DNA from: Planctomycetota bacterium
GTDB lineage: Bacteria > Planctomycetota > Planctomycetia > Pirellulales > Thermoguttaceae
Reading direction: 5' to 3'
Assembly (NCBI GenBank): GCA_015661985.1
Contig: DQVB01000345.1
Span: forward strand, 1 to 7,149
DNA length: 7,149 nucleotides
Positions 1 through 5,962 of this stretch are shown piece by piece. Numbering within the stretch: position 1 is the first letter of the stretch; each line of letters begins with the position of its first letter. Position numbers and translations under genes: made by a program. The notes under the pieces were generated by a model. The model saw only the letters and a program-made list of their open reading frames with translations, made no database searches and was not told where the DNA came from.

Positions 1-1142
1 AGTTTCAACCCGAGCACGGTCATGCAGAACGGTTCCCCCTGGTTCTGCGGCTCGACGCGCCCCAGCCCCATCAGCTGCTCGTGCAAGATACCCAGCTCGT
101 CCCGCAAGGGCCCCAAGTGTTCCTCTATCAGCGCGCCGTCGAAACGGTCATGGCCCGCCGGCACGGGGGAATGGGTGGTAAAGACCGTGTGCTGGGCCAC
201 GTCGCGCAGCGCCTGGTCGAAGTTCATCCCATCGTTCTTCATCCGCTCGCGAATCACCTCCAGCGTGGCAAAGGCGCTGTGGCCTTCGTTCAAGTGGTAC
301 ACCCCGGGCGTGATCCCCATGGCCCGCAATGCGCGGACGCCGCCAACACCGGCCACCAGCTCCTGCCTAATTCTGGTGCGGTTATCCCCCCCATACAGCC
401 GGCTTGTGAGCTCTCGATCTTCAGGGCTGTTTCCCTCGACGTCGCTATCCAGGAGGTAAAGGTGCAAACGGCCGACCCGGATTTGCCACACTTTGGCCCT
501 GAGCAGCCCGCTCCTTGTGGGTATCTCGACGGTAATCGGCTTGCCGTCCGGCCCCAGTGCCGACTCCATGGGCAGGTTGTCGACCTTGATGTCCAAGTAT
601 TCTTCGTGCTGCCAGCCGTCCATGTCCAAGTGCTGCTTGAAATAGCCCTGGTCGTAGAAAAGGCCAACGGCCAGCAGCGGCACGCCCAGCCCGCTGGCGC
701 TTTTAATGTGGTCACCCGACAGGACTCCCAAGCCCCCCGAATAGATCGGTATGGATTCGTGCAGCCCGAATTCCAGCGAGAAGTAGGCGACGGGTTTGGA
801 GCCGAGCACCCCGGCGTGGGTCCGGGCCCACAGAGGAGTTTCGGCCAGGTACTCTTTCAGCCGGCGGTAGGCGTGGTTGATACGGCTGTACAGGACCAGC
901 TCCGCGGCCCGCATCTCCAGCCTCTCCGGGGTAAACTCCCTCAACAGGGCGATGGGGTTGTGGTCCAGCTGGCGCCAGCGGATCGGATCCAGGTCTCGGA
1001 ACAGGTTGAACACCTCGGGGTGCCAGCTCCACCAGAGGTTGCGAGCCAGCGCCACACACTTCTCGTAGAGCGATTCGGCGGTCAGGCCGGCCAAGGCCGA
1101 TGCACGGGTTGAATCGGGGGACGCTGTTGTCTGGACACTCAT
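1..1142 (-). CDS. glgP: Alpha-glucan (glycogen/starch) phosphorylase, N-terminal part, cut by window edge
   Basis: This frame stays open from ATG at 1142 to the left edge, giving about 380 residues of a protein that is usually 700-850 long. Glucan phosphorylases (GT35 family, PLP enzymes) release glucose-1-phosphate from the non-reducing ends of storage glucan in the cytoplasm. Visible motifs are NLWWSWHPEVF near residues 35-45, typical of the N-terminal domain (DUF3417) of the short bacterial/archaeal type; AYFSLEFGLHESIPIYSGGL near 119-138; SGDHIKSASGLGVPLLAVGL just after it; NEGHSAF near 285; and TTHSPVPAGHDRF near 320. The catalytic C-terminal half with the PLP lysine lies outside the window, so integrity cannot be judged. 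The start fits because the family N-terminus aligns without an extension; GGAG lies about 15 bases upstream, a loosely spaced ribosome site. The gene stands alone here; its downstream neighbour is not visible. The family call is secure; the symbol rests on family membership. Confidence 0.95.
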   Translation of the reverse strand, partial: MSVQTTASPDSTRASALAGLTAESLYEKCVALARNLWWSWHPEVFNLFRDLDPIRWRQLDHNPIALLREFTPERLEMRAAELVLYSRINHAYRRLKEYLAETPLWARTHAGVLGSKPVAYFSLEFGLHESIPIYSGGLGVLSGDHIKSASGLGVPLLAVGLFYDQGYFKQHLDMDGWQHEEYLDIKVDNLPMESALGPDGKPITVEIPTRSGLLRAKVWQIRVGRLHLYLLDSDVEGNSPEDRELTSRLYGGDNRTRIRQELVAGVGGVRALRAMGITPGVYHLNEGHSAFATLEVIRERMKNDGMNFDQALRDVAQHTVFTTHSPVPAGHDRFDGALIEEHLGPLRDELGILHEQLMGLGRVEPQNQGEPFCMTVLGLK

Positions 1143-1399
1143 AGGACGACTCTGGCTTCTCCACGGGGTCAGGGAACCTTTCAGAATGGCGGATTATATC
1201 GGCACACCCCGACAGAGGCGACCCCAAGCCCCGCCAGCCGCCCGCGCCGCCCGGGGATACACCCCTGCCAGCTCGGCGTTCCACGAGGCCGGCAGGAGGT
1301 CGTGGCCGAGGGGCCCGAGGGGCTTCACCGCAGTGGGGTCCAGGGCGTGGGAGATTGCCCCCCATGCGCCGCGGAAGGCCCGGATCCCTACACTTGCCC

Positions 1400-1429
1400 C
1401 TCGCGCGTGGCGCGAGCCCCATGTGGGGC
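1400..1429. repeat. Two adjacent GC-rich hairpins
   Basis: The first inverted repeat is CTCGCGC (1400-1406), loop GTG, GCGCGAG (1410-1416), a perfect 7-bp stem. The second is GCCCC (1416-1420), loop ATGT, GGGGC (1425-1429), a perfect 5-bp stem that shares base 1416 with the first. No T-tract follows on either strand, so a classical intrinsic terminator is not supported. A structured leader, protein site or chance in GC-rich DNA are all possible. Confidence 0.4.
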
Positions 1430-1585
1430 GAATCCACCGGCTGGCGGGCCAGGACTTCCGGCCGCCGCCATCGTGCCTCCTTCGAGCCTGAGTCTGCCGC
1501 CAAGCGGCCAGCGACCCCTTTGGGGCATGCGCGTGGCGCCGGGGAAGAATCTCCTGTTTCTCGGAATCCTTTCCTTGCCAGGGGG

Positions 1586-1612
1586 TTGACGATCGTTGTC
1601 GTGGGCTATAGA
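1586..1612 (+). promoter_or_regulatory. Candidate sigma70-type promoter for the first BON gene
   Basis: TTGACG (1586-1591) matches the -35 consensus at five of six bases. TATAGA (1607-1612) resembles a -10 box, separated by 15 bases, which is shorter than the usual 16-18. The surrounding bases are lower in GC than the flanks. If used, it would give a leader of roughly 215 bases before the start at 1833. This is a consensus match only. Confidence 0.4.
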
Positions 1613-1832
1613 CTAACTCGCAGTATAAGTAGTCCTACGCATTGTGGCCGGGAGGCTGGGCTTGACCAGCCGTCGTCGCCCCGATGGGACATGCAGCCGC
1701 AACATTCTCTCCCACGTAAACCCGAAGGGATGCGGCTTCTCGAGTTGATTGCACCATGGTGGGTTGTCCTTGTGCAGGCGCGGCGATCCTGGCAGTTACG
1801 CTGGGAGCAGGCCAAGGAAGGAAGAGGCACTT

Positions 1833-2066
1833 ATGGAACGAGTGTCGCGGCGAGAGATCCAGCCACGGGCCCAAGCGGCCCTTGCTACCAGCCCGATCTT
1901 CGAGCTGCGGGAGATCCGGGTGGAGCAGCAGAACGGCACCCTGCTGCTCACAGGGGCCGTGTCTAGTTATTACCACAAACAATTAGCTCAAGAGGTCGTG
2001 CTGGCCGTTTGTCGCCAGTGCCACCAAGACGAGTTGGAACTGATTAACTCGATCGAGGTGCCCTAA
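1833..2066 (+). CDS. Small BON-domain-like protein (77 aa)
   Basis: The ORF encodes 77 residues and consists of little more than one BON-type fold. Residues 26-41 (REIRVEQQNGTLLLTG) give the first strands, then AVSSYYHKQLAQE (42-54) the helix with the YYxKQxAQ motif seen in many small planctomycete BON-like proteins, and LINSIEVP at the C-terminus is the closing strand. BON domains are usually linked to membrane or ligand binding in OsmY-type and secretin-associated proteins; the role here is unknown. There is no signal peptide or membrane segment, so a cytoplasmic location is inferred. I chose ATG 1833 because a purine-rich site GGAAGGAAGAGG lies just before it; the longer frame from 1749 adds 28 low-complexity residues without a ribosome site. 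A second, related gene follows at 2287. The fold assignment is by eye. Confidence 0.8.
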   Translation: MERVSRREIQPRAQAALATSPIFELREIRVEQQNGTLLLTGAVSSYYHKQLAQEVVLAVCRQCHQDELELINSIEVP

Positions 2067-2078
2067 CCGATCCGTTGC

Positions 2079-2110
2079 TTCCCCATAATATGCAGACTTA
2101 CTTTGGGGAA
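2079..2110. repeat. Inverted repeat with long loop between the BON genes
   Basis: TTCCCCA (2079-2085) pairs perfectly with TGGGGAA (2104-2110) across an 18-base AT-rich loop, starting 12 bases after the stop of the first BON gene. It has no trailing T run, so it is a weak terminator candidate; it could be an operator-like or chance palindrome. The rest of the 220-base gap to 2287 has no other feature I can support apart from one copy of the 10-base motif TGCCCGTCAA at 2171-2180. Confidence 0.3.
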
Positions 2111-2286
2111 CATTCCGGGTACTCCCTGATCAGCCCATCTGACCAGATGCCAAGGCGTCCAAATGGGCCTTGCCCGTCAACATATTCGCCTTCCTAAGGC
2201 CCGGAGACAGGGAGGTTTTCGTTCGACGCGGACTGCTGACAGACACACGGATGAGGTCCGTCGGTCTGCGCAAGGAGGGAACGAAG

Positions 2287-2571
2287 ATGGAGCCGTCAGT
2301 AGCTGGCCGGCGTGCCCGACGGTCCCGCACCGAAGGAACTTACCCGCTGCCTGAGACACTCACCGAAGCCGAACAGCTGGCCGCTTCGATCGAACAAGCC
2401 GTCTGGCGTGAAACGGCCGGCGGGATCCGCGACCTCCACGTCGAGGTGAGCGAAGAAGGAGTCTTGCTGAGCGGCCACTGCCGAACCTATTACGCCAAAC
2501 AGCGGGCCCAACATGCCGCCATGCGACTCCCGTACCCTGGCCGGTTGACGAACGATATCCAGGTCATTTGA
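2287..2571 (+). CDS. Second small BON-domain-like protein (94 aa)
   Basis: The ORF encodes 94 residues. The first 24 or so are basic and probably unstructured (GRRARRSRTE at residues 7-16). Residues 25-94 form a BON-like unit: helix LTEAEQLAASIEQAVW, strands around IRDLHVEVSEEGVLLSG (47-63), then CRTYYAKQRAQ (65-75) and C-terminal strand LTNDIQVI. The YYxKQxAQ motif and the closing N-[DS]-I-x-V strand align with the 77-residue protein upstream, so the two are paralogues of low identity, probably an old tandem duplication. No signal peptide or transmembrane segment is visible. ATG 2287 is chosen because AAGGAGGGA sits about 6 bases before it, a near-ideal ribosome site; the 39-residue upstream extension from 2170 is not BON-like and lacks such a site. 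Function is unknown. Confidence 0.83.
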   Translation: MEPSVAGRRARRSRTEGTYPLPETLTEAEQLAASIEQAVWRETAGGIRDLHVEVSEEGVLLSGHCRTYYAKQRAQHAAMRLPYPGRLTNDIQVI

Positions 2572-2704
2572 CGACCGCCAGGAGGGCCTCCTCCGAGGGG
2601 CCCACGAAACGCGGAGAAGTTGCACTCTATAGGCCGAGAAGAAAGCTAGCAGTCCCCTCCTATGGGCAGCTCTATGCCTCATCCTGCCCATGTCCTGTAT
2701 CCGT

Positions 2705-2721
2705 GCCGAAGCTCCTTCGGC
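2705..2721. repeat. Perfect hairpin in the convergent intergenic region
   Basis: GCCGAAG (2705-2711), loop CTC, CTTCGGC (2715-2721) form a perfect 7-bp stem between the second BON gene (plus) and the phosphatase gene (minus), which converge. The place suits a bidirectional transcription stop, but there is no T-tract on either side. The rest of 2572-2869 shows no gene I can support; an AGGAG/CTCCT mini-hairpin lies right after the BON stop codon. Confidence 0.35.
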
Positions 2722-2869
2722 CTGAGCGAAGAGGCCATCGATGGCAGCTTGCGCCACCGGACTCCCATCCCCCCCAAATACGGTCCGGGTGAGGGGCATG
2801 AAACCGGCTCAACACCCGATGGAGCGGCTTCCAGCGAGCTTCACCCCCCGGGCCTCGACGCCAGGTCGC

Positions 2870-4342
2870 TCACCTGCGCGCCGCGGCGATCCTCTCCTCG
2901 TGCCGCACCTGCCCCCGCACGTCATGGTGGCGAAAGATGGCCGTAGGCACCCCTTCGATGCGGTCGATGGTCACAGAGAGGAAACCGCCGATCACATTCA
3001 GGTACCGGTGGTACTCCGCGACGAAGTTGCTCTGTTTCCAGCCGCCAGCGTGTTTGTTGCTCACCGGGCCGCAGGAGAACTCCCACACGCCGGTTTCCGG
3101 ATCAACCGAAACGTACTGCCAATGGCGATCGCCGCAGAGGACGAACATGTTCTTCTGCGAGCCGATGAACCGTCGCAACTGGAGGCCTTCCCAGGCAAAG
3201 GCCTTGTTGGCGTGGTTGTCCGCTTTGCTGGCCCGGTCGGGGCCGACCATGGGCGTGGGACTGATGAGGATGCGGAAGGTGGCGTCGGACTGCTGCACGG
3301 TGCGCATGAACCACGCCTTTTGTTCGGCGCCCCAGATGGTCTTGTTCGGACCGTCCGGGTCCGTGTTCGGGCTGCGGAAGTCGCGCCCTTCGACCAGCCA
3401 GATTTGGAGGTCCTTGCCCCAACGGTAGGTGCGGTAGGTGCGAGGCCCCATGGGAACCTGCTCTCGAAACACGGCCAGGCCCTGCTGGAAGGTGAACTGG
3501 AACATGTTGTCCCGTCGCATGGTGGGCCAGCAGTCGTTCTGCCACGTGTCGTGGTCGTCCTTGATGAAGTAGCTGGCCACCTGGCGGTGGAACTCGACAT
3601 TGGTCGGCAGGCTGTAGGTACGCTGCCAATGGTACCGGGCCAGCTCGATCGTTTTGGCCAGTCTGTCGTAGTAGACGATGTCGCCGGTGTGGACGAAGAA
3701 GCTGGGATCCAGCTTGAGCATCTCCGGGTAAATGTTGTACCCGTCCGGGCGGTCTTGGCTCCCGTATCCCTGGCCGGTGGAGACAGTGAAGACCACTCGG
3801 GCGGCCTGGGTGGCGGCCGGCGCCGTGCGGAAGCGGCCTTCCAACGTCTGGCCAGGCGGGCCCTCCGGCCCCTGGCGACATTCGACCCGGAGCGAGTATT
3901 GACAGTGGGGCTGCAGATGGTCGAGCAGGATCTGGCGGGTAAAATCCCGCTGGGGGTCGACGTCCTGCCAGGGCGTGGTGCGCCATTGGTCGGCGCTCGC
4001 TTTGCGATAGGCCACACGTACTTGGCCGGTGGTTCCGGGGACCGCGTGGCGGATATCGGCCACGGTCATCCCCCGCGGATACTCCACACCGACCACTTCG
4101 TTCCGCCGTTTGCCTGAAGCATCCTCGGCGTAAAGGATCTTGACCATCGGCCCGTCCGCCGGGTTGCGCCGGGCGTTGCGAGTCAAACGGGTCCAGACGA
4201 CCGCCGTCGTGTCGGTCACTTCGCCCACCTTGAAGCCGGTGGCCTGGTAGGGGCCGTCGCTCTCGACCGCGCAAGCTGGATCGCTTCCGGCGCCAGCCAG
4301 GACCGTGGACAGAGCCAGAACGAAGGAAGCAGTGCGTTTCAT
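2870..4342 (-). CDS. phoD: Exported PhoD-like alkaline phosphatase/phosphodiesterase
   Basis: The protein has 490 residues, within the usual size of the PhoD family of calcium/iron-dependent phosphomonoesterases and phosphodiesterases that work outside the cytoplasm. Residues 1-25 are a signal peptide: KR, a hydrophobic stretch to about 18, and a likely cut after ACA (23-25). Residues about 35-175 form the N-terminal fibronectin-like domain (GFKVGEVTDTTAVVWTRLT near 36-54; QILLDHLQPHCQYSLRVEC). The metallophosphatase domain follows: HTGDIVYYD (218-226), KDDHDTWQND (261-270) and CGDRHWQY (403-410) carry the expected metal ligands Asp, Asp/His and His. AAAGGA lies about 9 bases upstream of ATG 4342. 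Unlike Bacillus subtilis PhoD, the signal lacks a clear twin-arginine motif, so Sec export is inferred. It converges with the BON genes and has its own upstream region. The substrate cannot be read from sequence; the symbol indicates family only. Confidence 0.95.
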   Translation of the reverse strand: MKRTASFVLALSTVLAGAGSDPACAVESDGPYQATGFKVGEVTDTTAVVWTRLTRNARRNPADGPMVKILYAEDASGKRRNEVVGVEYPRGMTVADIRHAVPGTTGQVRVAYRKASADQWRTTPWQDVDPQRDFTRQILLDHLQPHCQYSLRVECRQGPEGPPGQTLEGRFRTAPAATQAARVVFTVSTGQGYGSQDRPDGYNIYPEMLKLDPSFFVHTGDIVYYDRLAKTIELARYHWQRTYSLPTNVEFHRQVASYFIKDDHDTWQNDCWPTMRRDNMFQFTFQQGLAVFREQVPMGPRTYRTYRWGKDLQIWLVEGRDFRSPNTDPDGPNKTIWGAEQKAWFMRTVQQSDATFRILISPTPMVGPDRASKADNHANKAFAWEGLQLRRFIGSQKNMFVLCGDRHWQYVSVDPETGVWEFSCGPVSNKHAGGWKQSNFVAEYHRYLNVIGGFLSVTIDRIEGVPTAIFRHHDVRGQVRHEERIAAARR

Positions 4343-4801
4343 GGCAGGTGGTCCTTTCTTGAGCTGGGTCCGAGGTAGCAGCAGCCGAGGCCTCCGTACC
4401 AGGATTCGCCGTCCAAGCTGTTCCCCCGCGGGGGCTCCAGCCAGGCGTCATCGTGGATGCCCGCCCCACATTTCGTCTTTGCCCGTCAAAAGCGGCCGGG
4501 GGACGAGCCAACGGGACAGGGGGGGCTTTTGGGCCCCGTGCGGTTTCGCCGCTGGCAGGCGCCTCTGGCCACAGAGACTCCGCTCCCTGCCCCCCCAACC
4601 CGACGATCGCGGCCTGTGTCACGAGGACTGAGCCTTCACCCAACACTGCAGAAAGAAAACGTAGGCTGCGCATTCGTGCCCGTCAACCATGGGCTCGACC
4701 GGCGACTCCGGCTAATGCAGCACAAATCACATTTTGCGACATCGACGATGCCCAGGCTTCTACGCGCTTTGTCCCACTTATGATGGTCAGGCCTGTCCCT
4801 C
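4343..4801. other. Intergenic/leader region upstream of the PhoD-like gene; no supported gene
   Basis: These 459 bases lie between the unknown ORF (stop at 4802) and the phosphatase start. Open frames run through on both strands but read as Pro/Arg/Gly-rich shadows. I see a candidate minus-strand promoter at 4658-4686, a second TTGACGGGCA-type decamer at 4480-4489, runs of G at 4519-4525, and a segment at 4600-4622 that resembles one on the other side of the phosphatase gene. Confidence 0.55.
4658..4686 (-). promoter_or_regulatory. Candidate sigma70-type promoter for the PhoD-like gene
   Basis: On the minus strand, TTGACG (4686-4681) is a five-of-six -35 box and TACGTT (4663-4658) a weak -10 box with the key T, A and final T, spaced by exactly 17 bases. 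Transcription would start near 4650, giving a leader of about 310 bases. This is a consensus match only; the weak -10 and the long leader make it tentative. Confidence 0.35.
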
Positions 4802-5086
4802 CTACCCTGCCCGTTTGCGGCGGTGGGCCAGAATGAGCTTTTCAGCCTGAGCGTGCGCCGGCGCCTGCGGCTGGCCGTCAAACGACACAAGCGAACCTTC
4901 GAAACGCGCGGTGGCATAAGACCCCCCGGCAAACCCCGACGGCACGGTCGCACAGTCCACATCCCGAAACACCGCCCGATCCCGGTGTGCCAGGTTCTGC
5001 AGCACAAAGACGACCGCGATCCCGGGCCGCTCGCCTTCATGAATCATGGCATCGGTGACGCTCGGGGTCAGGTCGTCATTATCCAT
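4802..5086 (-). CDS. Hypothetical protein (94 aa), coupled to the transposase remnant
   Basis: I do not recognise this protein. It has 94 residues, begins acidic (MDNDDLTPSVTDAMIHEGER), has a hydrophobic strand-like stretch IAVVFVLQNL near 23-32, a middle part rich in Gly, Ala and Ser, and ends basic (LILAHRRKRAG). No signal peptide or true transmembrane helix is seen. Codon choice favours G or C at third positions, which agrees with coding but is weak evidence in GC-rich DNA. Its ATG starts one base after the TAA of the transposase remnant (TAAAATG), so translation would be by coupling; GGAGG occurs about 14 bases upstream. Because it sits in a rearranged stretch it may be a fragment of a larger gene or a non-coding frame. 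Confidence 0.5.
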   Translation of the reverse strand: MDNDDLTPSVTDAMIHEGERPGIAVVFVLQNLAHRDRAVFRDVDCATVPSGFAGGSYATARFEGSLVSFDGQPQAPAHAQAEKLILAHRRKRAG

Positions 5087-5087
5087 T

Positions 5088-5402
5088 TTAGCCGAGCGTT
5101 TCCTCCATGGCGGACAGTCGGCAGTTCAGTTCTCTGCCCCGCGGACCCTCGGCCTCTGCCTCCCCGACCAGTTTGCTGACCGCCTGTCCGTTCACGCCCC
5201 CAAAATGCCGGCCCATCTCGCTCACCCGGACGCCCGTCCGCCACCGACACAGGTAGACGGCAGCAAGACGCGCACGGTTTCGCCGAGTTCCCCGACGCAA
5301 CACCTGCTCCTCAGACACCCCGAACACATCACACCCCGCTTTCACCACCCTCCTCAATCCGCACACCGACCCGCGACTCACCCGCCGCCGGTACCTCCCC
5401 AT
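5088..5402 (-). pseudogene. C-terminal remnant of a REP-associated (RAYT/Y1-type) transposase with DnaA-like HTH
   Basis: The frame encodes 104 residues. Residues 41-78 (from RNRARLAAVYLCRW through VSEMGRHFGG to QAVSKLV) match the pattern of the DnaA-like helix-turn-helix at the C-terminus of many RAYT transposases: conserved R-x-x-A-x-Y-L, G-x-x-x-x-E-x-G-x-x-F-G and V-S. The preceding stretch expected in that family, G-S-x-x-F-V-x-R-M followed by a short helix, is present in the neighbouring frame just upstream (about 5469-5420, inside the tail of the 5329-5880 ORF), so a +1 frameshift near 5402 is inferred. The catalytic HUH/Tyr domain is absent, so it cannot transpose. No strong ribosome site precedes ATG 5402. 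It could also be a domesticated small DNA-binding protein. Assigned by motif pattern only. Confidence 0.6.
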
Positions 5403-5880
5403 CCGGCAGCCGATCCTGGAGCCGCTCCCGCATTCGCTCTACGAATGCGAATGGACCGGAGCCTGGCAAGGTCCAGGCAGTCGGCCCGGCCAACGGGCAG
5501 TCTGCAGGCAACGAGATTGAGTCGGCCGGCGCCGCAAAGGGATCCTCCACCGGAGGCATATCCAGCGGCGTGATCCCCGGCTCTTCCACGTTGTCCGGAT
5601 CGTTCCCAGCCAGCGGGGAATCGAATTCCAGCTGTTCCCCCAACGACTCGGCATACAGCGCTCCGGCCAACAGGTCGACCCGCTCGGGTGACACGCCGGC
5701 CAACACGATGATCCCTAAAAGGATTATCAGTAACACATGCACCGCGGCGATGATCAGCCAAGGTGGGAACCGCTTGACTCCCAGGGACGCAAAGTCCTCC
5801 TCTGCCTCGGCCCCCTCGTCCCTGGGGAGAACCACCGGCGCAACCCGATCGTGCGGGATGATGACGGGGCGAGCCGCCAC
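5329..5880 (-). CDS. Single-pass membrane protein, probably truncated (chimeric C-terminus)
   Basis: The ORF encodes 183 residues from GTG 5880. It has a cytoplasmic acidic N-terminus (DEGAEAEEDF 21-30), then PPW and one membrane helix (about 38-61, LIIAAVHVLLIILLGIIVLA), then an acidic Pro/Asp/Glu-rich segment (GEQLEFDSPLAGNDPDNVEE 81-100; PPVEDPFAAPAD). This layout resembles the N-terminus of a large planctomycete family with a PPWL(x)nH membrane entry, which normally continues into a long extracellular domain, often a VWA or repeat domain. Here that domain is missing: from about residue 138 (LPGSGPFAFVERMRERL) the sequence looks like transposase, and the frame stops soon after. It follows the CBS gene by 82 bases on the same strand, so co-transcription is possible. 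The start is uncertain: no good ribosome site precedes the GTG. Family assignment is from memory of sequence style. Confidence 0.68.
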   Translation of the reverse strand: MAARPVIIPHDRVAPVVLPRDEGAEAEEDFASLGVKRFPPWLIIAAVHVLLIILLGIIVLAGVSPERVDLLAGALYAESLGEQLEFDSPLAGNDPDNVEEPGITPLDMPPVEDPFAAPADSISLPADCPLAGPTAWTLPGSGPFAFVERMRERLQDRLPDGEVPAAGESRVGVRIEEGGESGV

Positions 5881-5962
5881 GCCCGTTGGTATGCGCCCGC
5901 CGGCCGAAGGCCTTGTCGGCGCGAGCCCTCCGCCACGGCACGTCGGGGGCGGCTTCCAGTCG

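Larger units (their letters stand above)
1143..1832. other. Intergenic region between divergent glgP and first BON gene; no supported gene
   Basis: These 690 bases separate two divergent genes. Several open frames cross the region on both strands, but their translations are rich in Arg/Pro/Ser/Gly with no recognisable domain and most overlap flanking genes. I see a pair of adjacent hairpins at 1400-1429, an 11-base repeat GCGCGTGGCGC at 1403-1413 and 1529-1539, and a sigma70-like promoter near 1586-1612 facing the BON gene. The region is large enough to hold a small RNA or decayed gene, but nothing shows one. Confidence 0.6.

Noticed and set aside
81..1112. Long plus-strand open frame of 343 codons
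   Set aside because: It is antisense to the phosphorylase gene, whose translation carries clear family motifs; the plus-strand translation has no recognisable domain and is a GC-rich shadow.
712..1503. Minus-strand open frame of 263 codons over the phosphorylase start
   Set aside because: It is out of frame with the phosphorylase N-terminus, which aligns to the family from residue 1 at 1142.
1606..1830. 74-codon minus-strand frame in the intergenic region
   Set aside because: Cys/Arg/Ser-rich, no domain and no ribosome site; it would also lie antisense to the BON leader.
2741..4117. Long plus-strand open frame of 458 codons
   Set aside because: It is antisense to the PhoD-like gene, which has a signal peptide, ribosome site and metal-binding motifs. 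The plus-strand product has none of these.
3102..4673. Minus-strand open frame of 523 codons overlapping the PhoD-like gene
   Set aside because: It is a different frame of the same strand with Pro/Arg/Gly-rich sequence; the real reading is the 490-residue phosphatase.
5378..5941. 187-codon minus-strand frame overlapping the membrane-protein ORF
   Set aside because: The translation is Arg/Gly-rich without a membrane helix; the 5329-5880 frame has a clean helix and acidic linker.
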